The notes: generated from the sequence alone by a model not told the origin. Counted from the stretch's first letter, positions 7,989-17,181 are shown. The stretch: DNA of 64,000 nucleotides from Bradyrhizobium roseum (GCF_030413175.1 NZ_CP129212.1:62001-126000), one strand, 5' to 3'. Numbers and translations are program-made.

Positions 7989-8990
7989 ATGTCGGTTAAG
8001 AAAAAACCTCTCGTCGTCGTCACCCGCAAGCTGCCGGACTCGATCGAGACCCGGATGCGCGAGCTGTTCGACGCGCGGCTGAACCTCGACGACACACCGA
8101 TGACGCCGGAACAGATTGCGGAAGCGGTGCGCACCGCCGACGTGCTGGTGCCGACCGTCACCGACATGATCACCGAGGAGATGCTGGGGCATCCCGACTG
8201 CAAGCTGCGCATGATCGCCAATTTCGGCAATGGCGTCGACAATATCGACGTGTCAGCGGCGCATGCCCGCGGCATCACGGTGACCAATACGCCGAAGGTG
8301 CTGACTGAAGACACCGCCGACATGACCATGGCGCTGATTCTCGCGGTGCCGCGCCGGCTGATCGAGGGCGCGGCAATCCTCACCGAGGGCAGGAACTGGC
8401 CCGGCTGGTCGCCGACCTGGATGCTGGGTCATCGCATCGGCGGCAAACGCCTCGGTATCATCGGCATGGGCCGCATCGGCCAGGCGGTCGCGCGCCGCGC
8501 CCGCGCCTTCGGCCTGCAGATCCACTATCACAACCGCCGTCCCGTGGCGCCCGTGATCGCCGATGAACTCGGCGCGACCTATTGGGAAAGCCTCGACCAG
8601 ATGCTGGCGCGGATGGACATCATCTCGGTGAACTGTCCGCACACGCCGGCGACCTACCATCTGCTGTCGGCGCGGCGGCTGAAGTTGATGCGCAAGGACG
8701 CCTATATCGTCAACACCGCGCGCGGCGGCGTGATCGACGAGGACACGCTGATCAAGCTGATCGAAGCCGGCGACATCGGCGGCGCCGGCCTCGACGTCTA
8801 CGAGCACGAACCTGCAGTCAATCCAAAGCTGGTGCGGCTGGCCAAGGCCGGCAAGGTGACGCTGCTGCCGCATATGGGCTCGGCCACCATCGAAGGCCGC
8901 GTCGAGATGGGCGAGAAGGTGATCATCAACATCAGAACCTTCCTCGACGCCCACAAGCCGCCGGACCGCGTGCTGCCCAGCATGCTGTAG
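7989..8990 (+). CDS. D-2-hydroxyacid dehydrogenase (glyoxylate/hydroxypyruvate reductase type)
   Basis: NAD(P)-dependent reduction of a 2-keto acid such as glyoxylate or hydroxypyruvate. It has 333 residues, the usual length. The Rossmann motif is GIIGMGRIGQ, the substrate-loop segment is ANFGNGVDNIDV, and the catalytic residues are all visible: Arg in VNTARGGVIDE, Glu in DVYEHEP and His in LLPHMGSAT. The sequence most resembles the GyaR/D-glycerate dehydrogenase group, but substrate cannot be fixed from motifs alone. It appears to be a single-gene unit. Confidence 0.92.
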   Translation: MSVKKKPLVVVTRKLPDSIETRMRELFDARLNLDDTPMTPEQIAEAVRTADVLVPTVTDMITEEMLGHPDCKLRMIANFGNGVDNIDVSAAHARGITVTNTPKVLTEDTADMTMALILAVPRRLIEGAAILTEGRNWPGWSPTWMLGHRIGGKRLGIIGMGRIGQAVARRARAFGLQIHYHNRRPVAPVIADELGATYWESLDQMLARMDIISVNCPHTPATYHLLSARRLKLMRKDAYIVNTARGGVIDEDTLIKLIEAGDIGGAGLDVYEHEPAVNPKLVRLAKAGKVTLLPHMGSATIEGRVEMGEKVIINIRTFLDAHKPPDRVLPSML

Positions 8991-9057
8991 AGGATGAGGC
9001 TCGGAAAACGTGGACCGGACGAGCGCGTCAAGGAGCGAAGCGCGCTGACTCTCTCCC

Positions 9058-9160
9058 CGTCATTCCGGGGCGTGCGGAGCACGAACCCGGAATCCAATGA
9101 TCAACTTGCGCTGCGGCACGATGGATTCCGGGTTCGTGCTACGCGCGCCCCGGAATGACG
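9058..9160. repeat. dispersed palindromic repeat, copy 1
   Basis: A unit of about 103 bases with long inverted arms: CGTCATTCCGGGGCG at the left and CGCCCCGGAATGACG at the right, with inner arms CGAACCCGGAATCCA and TGGATTCCGGGTTCG. The centre is an asymmetric spacer (AATGATCAACTTGCGCTGCG...). A second copy lies at 29866-29969 in the opposite orientation with a nearly identical spacer. It sits between the ends of the dehydrogenase gene and the LysR gene. Confidence 0.85.
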
Positions 9161-9188
9161 ACGGAGGACGCCGCGCGTCGCTGTCCAA

Positions 9189-10109
9189 CTAAACCGTCTT
9201 GCCCTTCCGCCGTTCGCGCTTGCGCCATTCCGCGACGAAGGCCACGAACGCGGCGAGCGCCGGCGGCGGCTGGCGACGACTCGGATAATACAAAAACGGC
9301 CCCGGAAATGGCGGGCACCAATCGTCGAGTACGCTGACCAGCGCGCCTGATTTGATGCCGTAGCGAACATAGCCCTCGAAGGTGAGCCAGAAGCCGACGC
9401 CGTCATGCGCCGCGCGCAACGCGAGGCCGAGATGGGTCGCAATCAGTTTCGGTGGTGGCGAGACCTTTACGACACGGCCGGCCTTTTCGAACTCCCAGTC
9501 CAGCATCGCGCCGCTGCCGAAGCGGGTGCGGATGCTGGAATGTTCCAGCAAGTCTTTCGGATGCTTCGGCGTTCCATGCTGCGCGACATATTCCTTCGAG
9601 GCCACGACCGCGTAGCGCTGCGGGGCGCCGAGCGAGACTGCGATCATGTCCTGCGCCAGATGCTCGCCATAGCGCACGCCGGCATCGAAGCCGCCGGCCA
9701 CGATGTCGACGAACGCGCTATCGCCCGTCATCTCCAGATCGATCCTGGGATGGGCTGCGAGAAACGGCGCGACCATCGGCGCCAGCACCAGATCGATCGC
9801 CGGCGGCGGCGCGTTGATGCGCAGGCGCCCCGACGGCACGGCGCGCAGGCCGCGCACCTGGTCGAGCGCCGCGCCGACATCCGTCATCGCCGGCCCGACC
9901 CGGGAGAGCAGCAATTCGCCGGCTTCGGTCAGGGCGACGCTGCGCGTGGTGCGGTTCATCAGGCGGACGCCGAGCCGCTCCTCCATGTCGCGCAGGCGCT
10001 GGCTGAGACTCGAGACGGAGACGCCCTGCTCGGTCGCGGCGCGGCGGAAGTTTTTGGTGCGCGCCACGGCGACGAAGGCATCGATATCGCGGAGGTCGAA
10101 GTTTTTCAT
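9189..10109 (-). CDS. LysR family transcriptional regulator
   Basis: A 306-residue LysR protein with the N-terminal helix-turn-helix (AFVAVARTKNFRRAATEQGVSVSSLSQRLRDMEERLGVRL) and a C-terminal ligand-binding domain in which VAGGFDAGVRYGEHLAQDM is typical of the group that regulates neighbouring oxidoreductases. It is divergent from the aldo/keto reductase at 10230 with a 120-base gap, the standard arrangement for a LysR regulator and its target. The inducer is unknown. The C-terminus is basic (WRKRERRKGKTV). Confidence 0.92.
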   Translation of the reverse strand: MKNFDLRDIDAFVAVARTKNFRRAATEQGVSVSSLSQRLRDMEERLGVRLMNRTTRSVALTEAGELLLSRVGPAMTDVGAALDQVRGLRAVPSGRLRINAPPPAIDLVLAPMVAPFLAAHPRIDLEMTGDSAFVDIVAGGFDAGVRYGEHLAQDMIAVSLGAPQRYAVVASKEYVAQHGTPKHPKDLLEHSSIRTRFGSGAMLDWEFEKAGRVVKVSPPPKLIATHLGLALRAAHDGVGFWLTFEGYVRYGIKSGALVSVLDDWCPPFPGPFLYYPSRRQPPPALAAFVAFVAEWRKRERRKGKTV

Positions 10110-10229
10110 TGTTCGTTATACTGAACAAGCTATTCCAGATTGTCCAGCTTATCGCGAAGCCGATGCCGGCGCATATCAGCCTTGTCATTGCGGCACGAAT
10201 GTCCGTCGCCGAACACGAGGAGAATCATC

Positions 10230-11231
10230 ATGCAACAGCGCAAACTCGGGTCCACAGGTCCATCCGTTTCGTCCATCGGGCTCGGCTGCATGGGCATGTC
10301 GGACTTCTACGGCCCCGCCGACCGCAGCGAGAGCATCGCCACCATCCACGCCGCGCTCGATGCCGGCATCACCCTGCTCGACACCGGCGATTTCTACGGC
10401 ATGGGCCACAATGAAATGCTGATCCGCGAGGCGCTTGCCGGGCGCCATCGCGACAAGGTCAGGATCAGCGTCAAGTTCGGCGCGCTGCGCGATCCCAACA
10501 AGGGCTTTCTCGGCTACGACAGCCGACCGGCGGCGATCAGGAATTTCGTCGCCTATTCGCTGCAGCGGCTCGGCGTCGACACCATCGACGTCTATCGGCC
10601 GGCGCGGCTCGATCCCGACGTGCCGATCGAAGAGAGCGTCGGCGCGATGGCCGACATGATCAAGGCGGGCTGGATCAGGCATATCGGGCTTTCCGAAGTC
10701 GGCTCCGACACCCTTCGAAGGGCGCACGCGGTGCATCCGATCGTCGACCTGCAGATCGAATACTCGCTGCTTGCGCGCGGTATCGAGAGCGACATCTTGA
10801 AAACCTGCCGCGAGCTTGGGATCGGCATCACCGCCTACGGCGTATTGTCGCGCGGACTGATCAGCGGACACTGGTCGAAAGATCGTTCCGACGCGCAGGA
10901 TTTCCGCCAGATGAGCCCACGCTTCCAGGGCGCCAACCTCGACGCCAACCTGGCGCTGGTGGACTCGCTGCGCGCCATTGCCGCCGAGGTCGGGGCATCG
11001 CCGGCCCAGGTCGCGATCGCGTGGGTCGCAGCCCAAGGCAATGACATCGTGCCGCTGGTCGGCGCCCGCCGGCGCGACCGGCTTTCGGAGGCGCTCGGCG
11101 CGCTCGATGTGACATTGACGGACGCGCATCTCGCCGCGCTCGGCAAGGCTTTTCCGCCCGGCGTCGCTGCAGGCGCGCGCTACCCCGAGGCGCAGCTGGC
11201 GCATATGGACAGCGAGAATCGCGCCGTGTGA
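10230..11231 (+). CDS. aldo/keto reductase
   Basis: NADPH-dependent oxidoreductase with a TIM barrel, 333 residues. AGGAG six bases ahead fixes the ATG start. Catalytic Asp and Tyr are in [14 protein letters not shown] and the Lys in RISVKFGAL. The fourth tetrad residue, a His usually found as Y-Q-H-R, is replaced: the sequence reads [15 protein letters not shown]. This PAR variant is known to me from other rhizobial members, so it is probably a subfamily trait. Cofactor-binding elements near the C-terminus ([19 protein letters not shown]) are intact. It is the likely target of the divergent LysR gene. Confidence 0.92.
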   Translation: MQQRKLGSTGPSVSSIGLGCMGMSDFYGPADRSESIATIHAALDAGITLLDTGDFYGMGHNEMLIREALAGRHRDKVRISVKFGALRDPNKGFLGYDSRPAAIRNFVAYSLQRLGVDTIDVYRPARLDPDVPIEESVGAMADMIKAGWIRHIGLSEVGSDTLRRAHAVHPIVDLQIEYSLLARGIESDILKTCRELGIGITAYGVLSRGLISGHWSKDRSDAQDFRQMSPRFQGANLDANLALVDSLRAIAAEVGASPAQVAIAWVAAQGNDIVPLVGARRRDRLSEALGALDVTLTDAHLAALGKAFPPGVAAGARYPEAQLAHMDSENRAV

Positions 11232-11240
11232 GGCGTCGCT

Positions 11241-12071
11241 TCACCCGCCCCTTGAGGGGGCGGGTGAAGCAAGCGCGTGACCGCTGAGATCGGTGATGGT
11301 GGGCTTGTCGCCGTTGAGCGGATTTTGCGGATCGCGGGCGTAGCGCAGGGTTTCGAAGCGCATGGCACGGGCGTCCACCATCACCAGCCGTCCGATCAGG
11401 CTTTCGCCAAAGCCGACGATTTCGCGGATCGCCTCCAGCGCCATCATCGAGCCCATGATGCCGGCCAGCGCGCCCATCACGCCGGCTTCCGCACAGGCCG
11501 GCACGGTGCCGGGCGGCGGCGGTTCGGGAAACAGGCAGCGATAGGTCGGGTTGAACGCACCGTCCGCGCCGCGTTCATGCGCGCGGATCGTGGTCAGCGA
11601 GCCATCGAACTGGCCCAGCGCCGCGGTGATCAGCGGCTTGCCGGCCAAGAAACACGCGTCGGACACCAGATAGCGCGTTTCGAAATTGTCGGAGCCGTCG
11701 AGCACGAGATCGTAGCCGCCGATCAGCGACATGACGTTCCTGGCGTCGAGGCGCACCGCATGCGGCTCGAAATGAACGTGCGGATTGAGCGCGTCGATGA
11801 CCTCCGCGGCGCTGTCGACCTTGCGCCGTCCGACATCGCGCGTGGTGTGGATGATCTGGCGCTGCAGGTTGGAGAGCGAGACGATATCGTCATCGACCAC
11901 GCCCAGCGTGCCGACGCCGGCGGCGGCCAGATACATCAAAACCGGCGCGCCGAGACCGCCGGCGCCGATCACCAGCACGGACGCTTCCTTCAGCGCGGTC
12001 TGGCCGGGCCCCCCGACTTCCCGCAGCACGATGTGGCGGGCGTAGCGTTCGATTTCGTCGGCCGTCAGCAT
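11241..12071 (-). CDS. moeB: MoeB/ThiF-type adenylyltransferase (E1-like)
   Basis: ATP-dependent activation of the C-terminus of a small sulfur-carrier protein (MoaD or ThiS type). The 276-residue protein has the nucleotide-binding loop VLVIGAGGLGAPV, the DDD-x3-SNLQRQIIH segment with the essential Arg/Gln residues and LVLDGSDNFETRY. The zinc site of E. coli MoeB (two CxxC pairs) is largely lost: the first pair reads TYRC and the second pair is replaced by residues around RDPQNPLNGD. The adjacent CAEAGVMGALAG element is kept. There is no rhodanese domain. No moaD or thiS gene is nearby, so molybdopterin versus thiamine use cannot be decided; the gene symbol is tentative. Confidence 0.85.
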   Translation of the reverse strand: MLTADEIERYARHIVLREVGGPGQTALKEASVLVIGAGGLGAPVLMYLAAAGVGTLGVVDDDIVSLSNLQRQIIHTTRDVGRRKVDSAAEVIDALNPHVHFEPHAVRLDARNVMSLIGGYDLVLDGSDNFETRYLVSDACFLAGKPLITAALGQFDGSLTTIRAHERGADGAFNPTYRCLFPEPPPPGTVPACAEAGVMGALAGIMGSMMALEAIREIVGFGESLIGRLVMVDARAMRFETLRYARDPQNPLNGDKPTITDLSGHALASPAPSRGG

Positions 12072-12222
12072 GGTCGCGTCAAATCCTTCCGCAGCGATTA
12101 CGTCTCATAGTGAGGGGCGGCGCTGAACCGGCGGGCCGTTGGTGCCGACCAAGCAGATGTGCTTAGTTGACGGAACGTCAATGCGCACTTCCCGCTTCCA
12201 CTCCATATCTTCTGGATTTGTC

Positions 12223-13563
12223 ATGAGATCGGCGCTTTCGGCAACATTTGTCATCGTGGCCATGGGTCTGGCGACCGCCGCGCAGGCGCAGACGCCGCCC
12301 GCCGCGGCGAAACCGGCACGCCCCGCGCTTCAGAAACCGGAAGACACCGCGGGCGCCATGAGCCAGGCCGAGCGGCTGGCGCTGCAGTCGGACCTGGCCT
12401 GGGTCGGGCAATATAACGGCGCGATATCGGGCGACGTCAGCGAGCGCATGGTCAACGCCATCAAGGAATTCCAGAAAACGCGCGGCGGCAAGCCGACCGG
12501 CGTACTCAATCCGCAGGAACGCGGCATGCTGGCGGATACCGCACGGCGAAAACAGGAAAGCGTCGGCTGGAAGATCCAGACCGACCCCGGCACCGGCGTG
12601 CGGCTCGGCATCCCTACAAAACTGGTGCCGCAGCAGGCCAGCGACGCCAACGGCACCAAATGGACCTCGCCATCAGGTACGATCCAAATTCAGCTGGCGC
12701 GGCGCAGGGAAGCCGGCCCCACCACCGCAAAACTCGCCGAGCGCGAGAAGAAGGAGCCGGGGCGCGCGATCGACTACACCGTGGTGAAGCCGGACTTTTT
12801 CGTGCTGTCCGGCATGCAGGGCCTGAAGAAGTTTTACATGCGCGGTACCTTCAAGGGCGACGAGGTCCGCATCCTCACCATCCTCTACGATCAGGCGACG
12901 GAAAATACCGTGGAACCGGTCGTGATCGCGATGTCGAGCGCGTTCAATGCGTTTCCAGCGGTCGCGCAAATCGCCGGACCGCCGCCACGCAAAAGCGTCG
13001 AATACGGCACCGGCCTCGTCGTCAGCGACGACGGAGCCATCCTGACCGATCGCCAGATCACCGACGGCTGTCTCACGGTGGCGATTGCGGGACATGGCAA
13101 TGCCGACCGCGTCGCCGAGGACAAGGCGCACGATCTCGCGCTGCTGCGCATCTATGGCGCGCGCGGGCTCAAGGCGCTCAATCTTGCCAACGTCGCGACG
13201 AAGACAGCGCTCGACCTCACCGGCATCGCCGATCCGCAGAGCCAGGGCGGCGGTTCGGCGGTGAGCGGCAGCAAGGCTGCGGTGGCGCAACTGGGTGGCG
13301 GCAGCGATGTGGCACTGACGCCGGCGCCGGCGGCCGGTTTTTCCGGCGCGCCCGCGCTCGATGGCGACGGCCGGTTTGCCGGCATCGCGCTGCTGAAGCC
13401 GGTTCTGGTCGCCGGTCCTACCAACGGCATTCCCTCGGCGCAGGCGGTGCTGGTGACGTCTGATACGGTGCGGGGTTTCCTGAAAGCCAATGGCATCCAC
13501 GCGGCGGGCGGAGCGTTGGACGCGAGAGCGTCGGTGGTCCGCGTCATTTGCGTCAGGAAGTAG
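12223..13563 (+). CDS. exported peptidoglycan-binding / trypsin-like pseudoprotease
   Basis: About 446 residues from the ATG that opens a good signal peptide (MRSALSATFVIVAMGLATA...AQAQ); ATG at 12181 is an alternative. Residues about 50-105 form a peptidoglycan-binding-type helical domain (LQSDLAWVGQYNGAISGDVSERMVNAIKEFQ). A central region of unknown type follows, then a trypsin-like domain starting YGTGLVVSDDGAILTDRQITDGC. In active relatives the His of the triad sits where Gln occurs here (T-D-R-Q). Asp (AHDLALLRI) and Ser (GFSGAPALDGDG) remain. The protein is therefore probably not a functional protease. It reads as a periplasmic binding or scaffold protein (inference). Confidence 0.8.
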   Translation: MRSALSATFVIVAMGLATAAQAQTPPAAAKPARPALQKPEDTAGAMSQAERLALQSDLAWVGQYNGAISGDVSERMVNAIKEFQKTRGGKPTGVLNPQERGMLADTARRKQESVGWKIQTDPGTGVRLGIPTKLVPQQASDANGTKWTSPSGTIQIQLARRREAGPTTAKLAEREKKEPGRAIDYTVVKPDFFVLSGMQGLKKFYMRGTFKGDEVRILTILYDQATENTVEPVVIAMSSAFNAFPAVAQIAGPPPRKSVEYGTGLVVSDDGAILTDRQITDGCLTVAIAGHGNADRVAEDKAHDLALLRIYGARGLKALNLANVATKTALDLTGIADPQSQGGGSAVSGSKAAVAQLGGGSDVALTPAPAAGFSGAPALDGDGRFAGIALLKPVLVAGPTNGIPSAQAVLVTSDTVRGFLKANGIHAAGGALDARASVVRVICVRK

Positions 13564-13697
13564 TTCGACCCGGACGCGATGCTGCGCCGCGTCCTAGGCG
13601 CAAACGGGTCAAGGCTCGAGCTTGGCGGCTTGACGCAGATCAACGATGGCTGGGGTGTTCGGCGGTCAACTCAAACCGAAATTCATCGGGTGCCGTC

Positions 13698-14207
13698 ATG
13701 AATCGCACAATGACAGGGATCGTCGTTGCCGTAGGCGCGGCAATGGCTGCGGGCGCGGCAATGGCCCAATCGCAGCCTCTGCCAACGCCACTGGTCGAGG
13801 AAGTCATGGTCAAGACCACGCTCTTGACCCTCAATGACGCCAACCTCACCGGCAATTACGACGTGATGCACGCAAAGATGGCCAAGGCATTTCGGGAAAA
13901 ATTCAGGTCCGATACGCTCGAACAGGCGTTCAGGACGTTCGCCGGCAAGCATATCGACATCATTGCGGCCACGCCGCTGGTCACGACCCATAAAGCCAGA
14001 ATCGACCGCAACGGCGCCCTGATGCTGCGCGGCTATTTCGATACCACGCCATCGCGCCTCAATTACGCGCTCGATTACGAGATCTCGGAAGGCGAGTGGA
14101 AGTTGATCGCAATCGACGTCAAGGTGAAGGGGTCATCGACGAGCTACGCTGGCGCCGCCAATCTCCTTGCGCATGCGACGGCTGATGTTCCGCCGCCGCT
14201 GAAATAA
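13698..14207 (+). CDS. small exported protein, NTF2-like in appearance
   Basis: A 169-residue protein with a clear signal peptide (MNRTMTGIVVAVGAAMAAGAAMAQ). The mature part begins with a helix-rich segment (LVEEVMVKTTLLTLNDANLTGNYDVMHAKMAKAFREKF) and ends with a strand-rich part including LRGYFDTTPSRLNYALDYEISEGEWKL. This helix-then-sheet pattern resembles NTF2-like exported domains, but I do not recognise a named family with confidence. It is followed after 10 bases by a small membrane protein gene on the same strand. Confidence 0.7.
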   Translation: MNRTMTGIVVAVGAAMAAGAAMAQSQPLPTPLVEEVMVKTTLLTLNDANLTGNYDVMHAKMAKAFREKFRSDTLEQAFRTFAGKHIDIIAATPLVTTHKARIDRNGALMLRGYFDTTPSRLNYALDYEISEGEWKLIAIDVKVKGSSTSYAGAANLLAHATADVPPPLK

Positions 14208-14217
14208 GCTGGCGGCA

Positions 14218-14463
14218 ATGGCGGAAACCAGCAAGCCGGTCGCGACATGGCGCAGGATTGCAGCCCCAATCCTTGATTTCATCACGGTGTTTTTCGGTGG
14301 CGGCTACGCGATCGGCGCGTTGACGGGCCGCCTGACTGCCGACGGCTTCAAGCTGGAAGGGATGCCCGCGCTCATTCTGCTCGCGCTGACCGTTGTCTAC
14401 TTCGTGGCCGGCAACAAATATCTCGGCGGCACGATCTGGCAGCGCGTTCTTTACCCGCGCTGA
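14218..14463 (+). CDS. small two-helix membrane protein
   Basis: An 81-residue protein with two predicted membrane segments, residues about 17-37 (PILDFITVFFGGGYAIGALTG) and 49-69 (MPALILLALTVVYFVAGNKYL). The first segment has a weak likeness to the first helix of RDD-family proteins, but the protein is too short to be a complete RDD domain. It begins 10 bases after the exported protein gene and is convergent with the gamma-glutamyltransferase gene. Function unknown. Confidence 0.7.
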   Translation: MAETSKPVATWRRIAAPILDFITVFFGGGYAIGALTGRLTADGFKLEGMPALILLALTVVYFVAGNKYLGGTIWQRVLYPR

Positions 14464-14473
14464 AGGGCCATTA

Positions 14474-16192
14474 TCACGCCAGCCCGAACCTCACCCCGGC
14501 GCGCGCGAGGCCGCCGGCGATGCCGATCGGGGTCCCGTCGGCGCGCCAGCATGCGGCGCCCGACAGCGTGCCGTCGTCGTGAAACTGGATGGCGTTCATG
14601 CCGCCGGCGACGGTGGGCGCTGCCTGTACCTTGTGCCCCATCGACATCAGTTCGGCGCGGGTTTCTTCCGGCACCGCCTGCTCGACCTCGAGCGCATTGC
14701 CCTCGGTCCACACCCGCGGCGCCTCGACCGCCTCCTGCAGGCTCATGCCGTGGTCGATCAGGTTGATCAGCGCCTGCATCGCGCTCGGAAAGATCTTCTT
14801 TCCGCCGGGCAGGCCGAGCGCATAGACCAGCTTGCCGTTGCGCAGCGCCATCATGGGCGACATCGAGGTGGTGACGCGCTTGCCCGGTGCCAGCGACAGC
14901 GCATGGCCCGGACGCGGGTCGTAGAGGTTCATGTAATTGTTCGGGATGGTGCCGAGGCCGGGAATCAGGATTTTGGCGCCGAACAGATTGTTGATGGTCT
15001 GCGTGGTCGCGACCACGTTGCCGACCGCATCCGCCGCCGTCATGTGCGTGGTGTGCGCGCTCTCGAGCTGCGCGATGCCGGCGCTCCAGGATTGCGCGCG
15101 GGCAGGATCGATGGCGCGGCGGCGTTCCTCGGCATAGGCCTTTGAGGTCAGCCGCTCGACCGGCACGTTGACGAAGTCAGGGTCGCCGCTGGCGGCGGCG
15201 CGATCGGCGAAGGCGATCTTGAGCACCTCGGCGAGGTAATGAATGCTGGCCGCGGAACCGAAGCCGAGTTTTGCGAGATCATAGCCTTCGAGAATGTTGA
15301 GCATCTGCGCGATGTGCACGCCGGAGGCCGCCGGCGGCGGCGGACCCAGAATTTCCCAGCCGCGATAATCGGCGCGGATCGGCTGCCGCTCGACGGTTTT
15401 GTAGTTCGTCAGATCCTCGCGGGCGATGAAGCCGCCCTTCTTCTTCATGTAGTCGACGAGGATATCGCCGAGCGGGCCATGATACAGCGCCGCCTCGCCC
15501 CGCTGCGAGATGTAGGTCAGGGTTTCCGCATATTCCGACTGCACCACGCGCTCGCCGACCTTCAGCGGCGTTCCGTTGGGCAGATAGATCGCCGAAATAT
15601 CCTTGTCCTGCAACATCTCCCCGGCGCTGTCGACGATGCATTCGTGCAGATAGGGCGTCGCCGCATAGCCGCGCGCGGCGAATTTGATCGCGGGCTGCAT
15701 CACGTCGGCGAGCGGCATGGTGCCGAACCGCTGCAGCGTCTCGCACCAGGCCTTCAGCGAGCCCGGCACGGCGACGGCTTTCGGGCCGGTGAGGTTTTCG
15801 TCGCCGACCGTATCGAACACGTCGTGCGCGGAACCCGGTTTCGAGGTGTAGGTGTCCGGCCGGACCGCCAGCGGCACCGTGCTCTGCCCGTCGATGAAGC
15901 GGTGACTGCCGTCGGCGAGCCGGATGTGGGCCATGCCGCCGCCGATGATGCCGACCATCATCGGCTCGACCACGGTCAGCGCAAATAATGTGGCGATCGC
16001 CGCGTCGACGGCGTTGCCGCCGGCCGCCAGCATTTCCGCACCCGCGCTCGACGCCAGCGGATGGTTGCTGACCACCATGCCGCGGCTGCCGGTCGCCGGC
16101 TGCTTGCGGCACTCAAAACCGGTAGTTGCACGGTCCCGCCAATTGCCCGTCATTTGCTGTTTTCCCGCCTTGCTGTTGTCGTTTTCAGGCAT
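14474..16192 (-). CDS. ggt: gamma-glutamyltransferase family protein
   Basis: Ntn-hydrolase that cleaves or transfers gamma-glutamyl groups, for example from glutathione. From the ATG at 16192 it has 572 residues; starts at 16246 and 16153 are also in frame. The N-terminal half has the family start MVVSNHPLASSAGAEMLAAGGNAVDAAIA. The autoprocessing nucleophile is the Thr of HTTHMTAADAVGNVVATTQTIN, followed by the small-subunit signatures and LGLPGGKKIFPSAM. No signal peptide is evident, unlike the periplasmic E. coli enzyme, so it may be cytoplasmic. It belongs to the broad GGT-like group in which substrates vary. Confidence 0.9.
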   Translation of the reverse strand: MPENDNSKAGKQQMTGNWRDRATTGFECRKQPATGSRGMVVSNHPLASSAGAEMLAAGGNAVDAAIATLFALTVVEPMMVGIIGGGMAHIRLADGSHRFIDGQSTVPLAVRPDTYTSKPGSAHDVFDTVGDENLTGPKAVAVPGSLKAWCETLQRFGTMPLADVMQPAIKFAARGYAATPYLHECIVDSAGEMLQDKDISAIYLPNGTPLKVGERVVQSEYAETLTYISQRGEAALYHGPLGDILVDYMKKKGGFIAREDLTNYKTVERQPIRADYRGWEILGPPPPAASGVHIAQMLNILEGYDLAKLGFGSAASIHYLAEVLKIAFADRAAASGDPDFVNVPVERLTSKAYAEERRRAIDPARAQSWSAGIAQLESAHTTHMTAADAVGNVVATTQTINNLFGAKILIPGLGTIPNNYMNLYDPRPGHALSLAPGKRVTTSMSPMMALRNGKLVYALGLPGGKKIFPSAMQALINLIDHGMSLQEAVEAPRVWTEGNALEVEQAVPEETRAELMSMGHKVQAAPTVAGGMNAIQFHDDGTLSGAACWRADGTPIGIAGGLARAGVRFGLA

Positions 16193-16407
16193 CAGCCGGC
16201 GAGATTCGTGCGTGGCCGTGTTCGCCCGGGATAGCCAGAATTCCACAATCCTGCATCATGGCAAAGTAGTGATTCGGGCGCCCGCGATCTCTCCTTTGGG
16301 TCGGGCTGGTGTGTCCTGGCGAGCAGAATGTTCGCGCCGCAGAATGCGGGCCTTGTTTTGTAAGGCGTACCCAAAACACCGCCCGTAAGCCCACCAGAGG
16401 ACTAGAA

Positions 16408-17181
16408 ATGCAGACGATCGTACTGACCACCCAGAAGGGCGGGTCTGGAAAAAGCACGCTTGCCATCAGCCTGACACTGGCCGCCATCCGGGCCGGTCAC
16501 AATGTCCGTCTGATCGAGACCGACCCGCAGGGCACGGTTTCGAACTGGAAGCGCCGCCGTCCGTATGCCGCACCGATCGTCGAGCCGATCTACCACGCCC
16601 GCCAGCTGGAAGAGCGGCTGCGATTGTTGCCGCGCGACGGCGTCACCGTGACGATCGTCGATACCGCCGGCGGCGAAACCGCCGCAACCAATTCCGCCAT
16701 CCGCTATGCCGACCTCTGCCTGATTCCGACGCGGCCGAGCATCGCCGACATCGAGGCGACCGCCGCGACGCTGCGCGTCATCCGGGCCTGGCACAAGCCG
16801 TTCGCCTATGTGCTGAATCAGACCCCGATCCGCGCTGCTGCGCGGCTTGCCGGCGCGGAAAACGCGCTCGGTGACGAAGCCGCGCTCGAAGCGGCCGACG
16901 TCGTCGCAAAGCCCTTCATCGTGATGCGCAACGATTACCAGGACGCGCTGAGCGCCGGCCTCGCCGTCTGCGAATACGCGCCGGACGGCAAGTCGGCGCA
17001 GGAAGTGCGCGCGCTCTGGCAGTGGGTGGAGCAGCGGCTGAGCGACATGGCCGCGCCGGTGGACGAACCGGCCGTCGAGGATTTCGTGGAGGTCCCTGCC
17101 ATCATTCCGAAATGGGCCGCCGCGCGTCCGTCCTACGACACTGACGCTGCACGCTTCCTGCGCGCTCCCGCCCGTGTCTGA
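16408..17181 (+). CDS. orphan ParA/MinD-like ATPase
   Basis: A 257-residue P-loop ATPase. The deviant Walker A motif KGGSGKST is at residues 10-17 of MQTIVLTTQKGGSGKST; the switch segment is VDTAGGETAATNSAI and the next conserved strand LCLIPTRPSIADIEA. AGAGGA six bases upstream supports the ATG. ParA family members partition DNA or position protein clusters. Here no parB and no partition-like repeat accompany it, so it is an orphan of the type that places chemoreceptor arrays or other cargo. Cargo unknown. The C-terminal 50 residues are acidic then basic and have no recognised domain. Confidence 0.88.
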   Translation: MQTIVLTTQKGGSGKSTLAISLTLAAIRAGHNVRLIETDPQGTVSNWKRRRPYAAPIVEPIYHARQLEERLRLLPRDGVTVTIVDTAGGETAATNSAIRYADLCLIPTRPSIADIEATAATLRVIRAWHKPFAYVLNQTPIRAAARLAGAENALGDEAALEAADVVAKPFIVMRNDYQDALSAGLAVCEYAPDGKSAQEVRALWQWVEQRLSDMAAPVDEPAVEDFVEVPAIIPKWAAARPSYDTDAARFLRAPARV

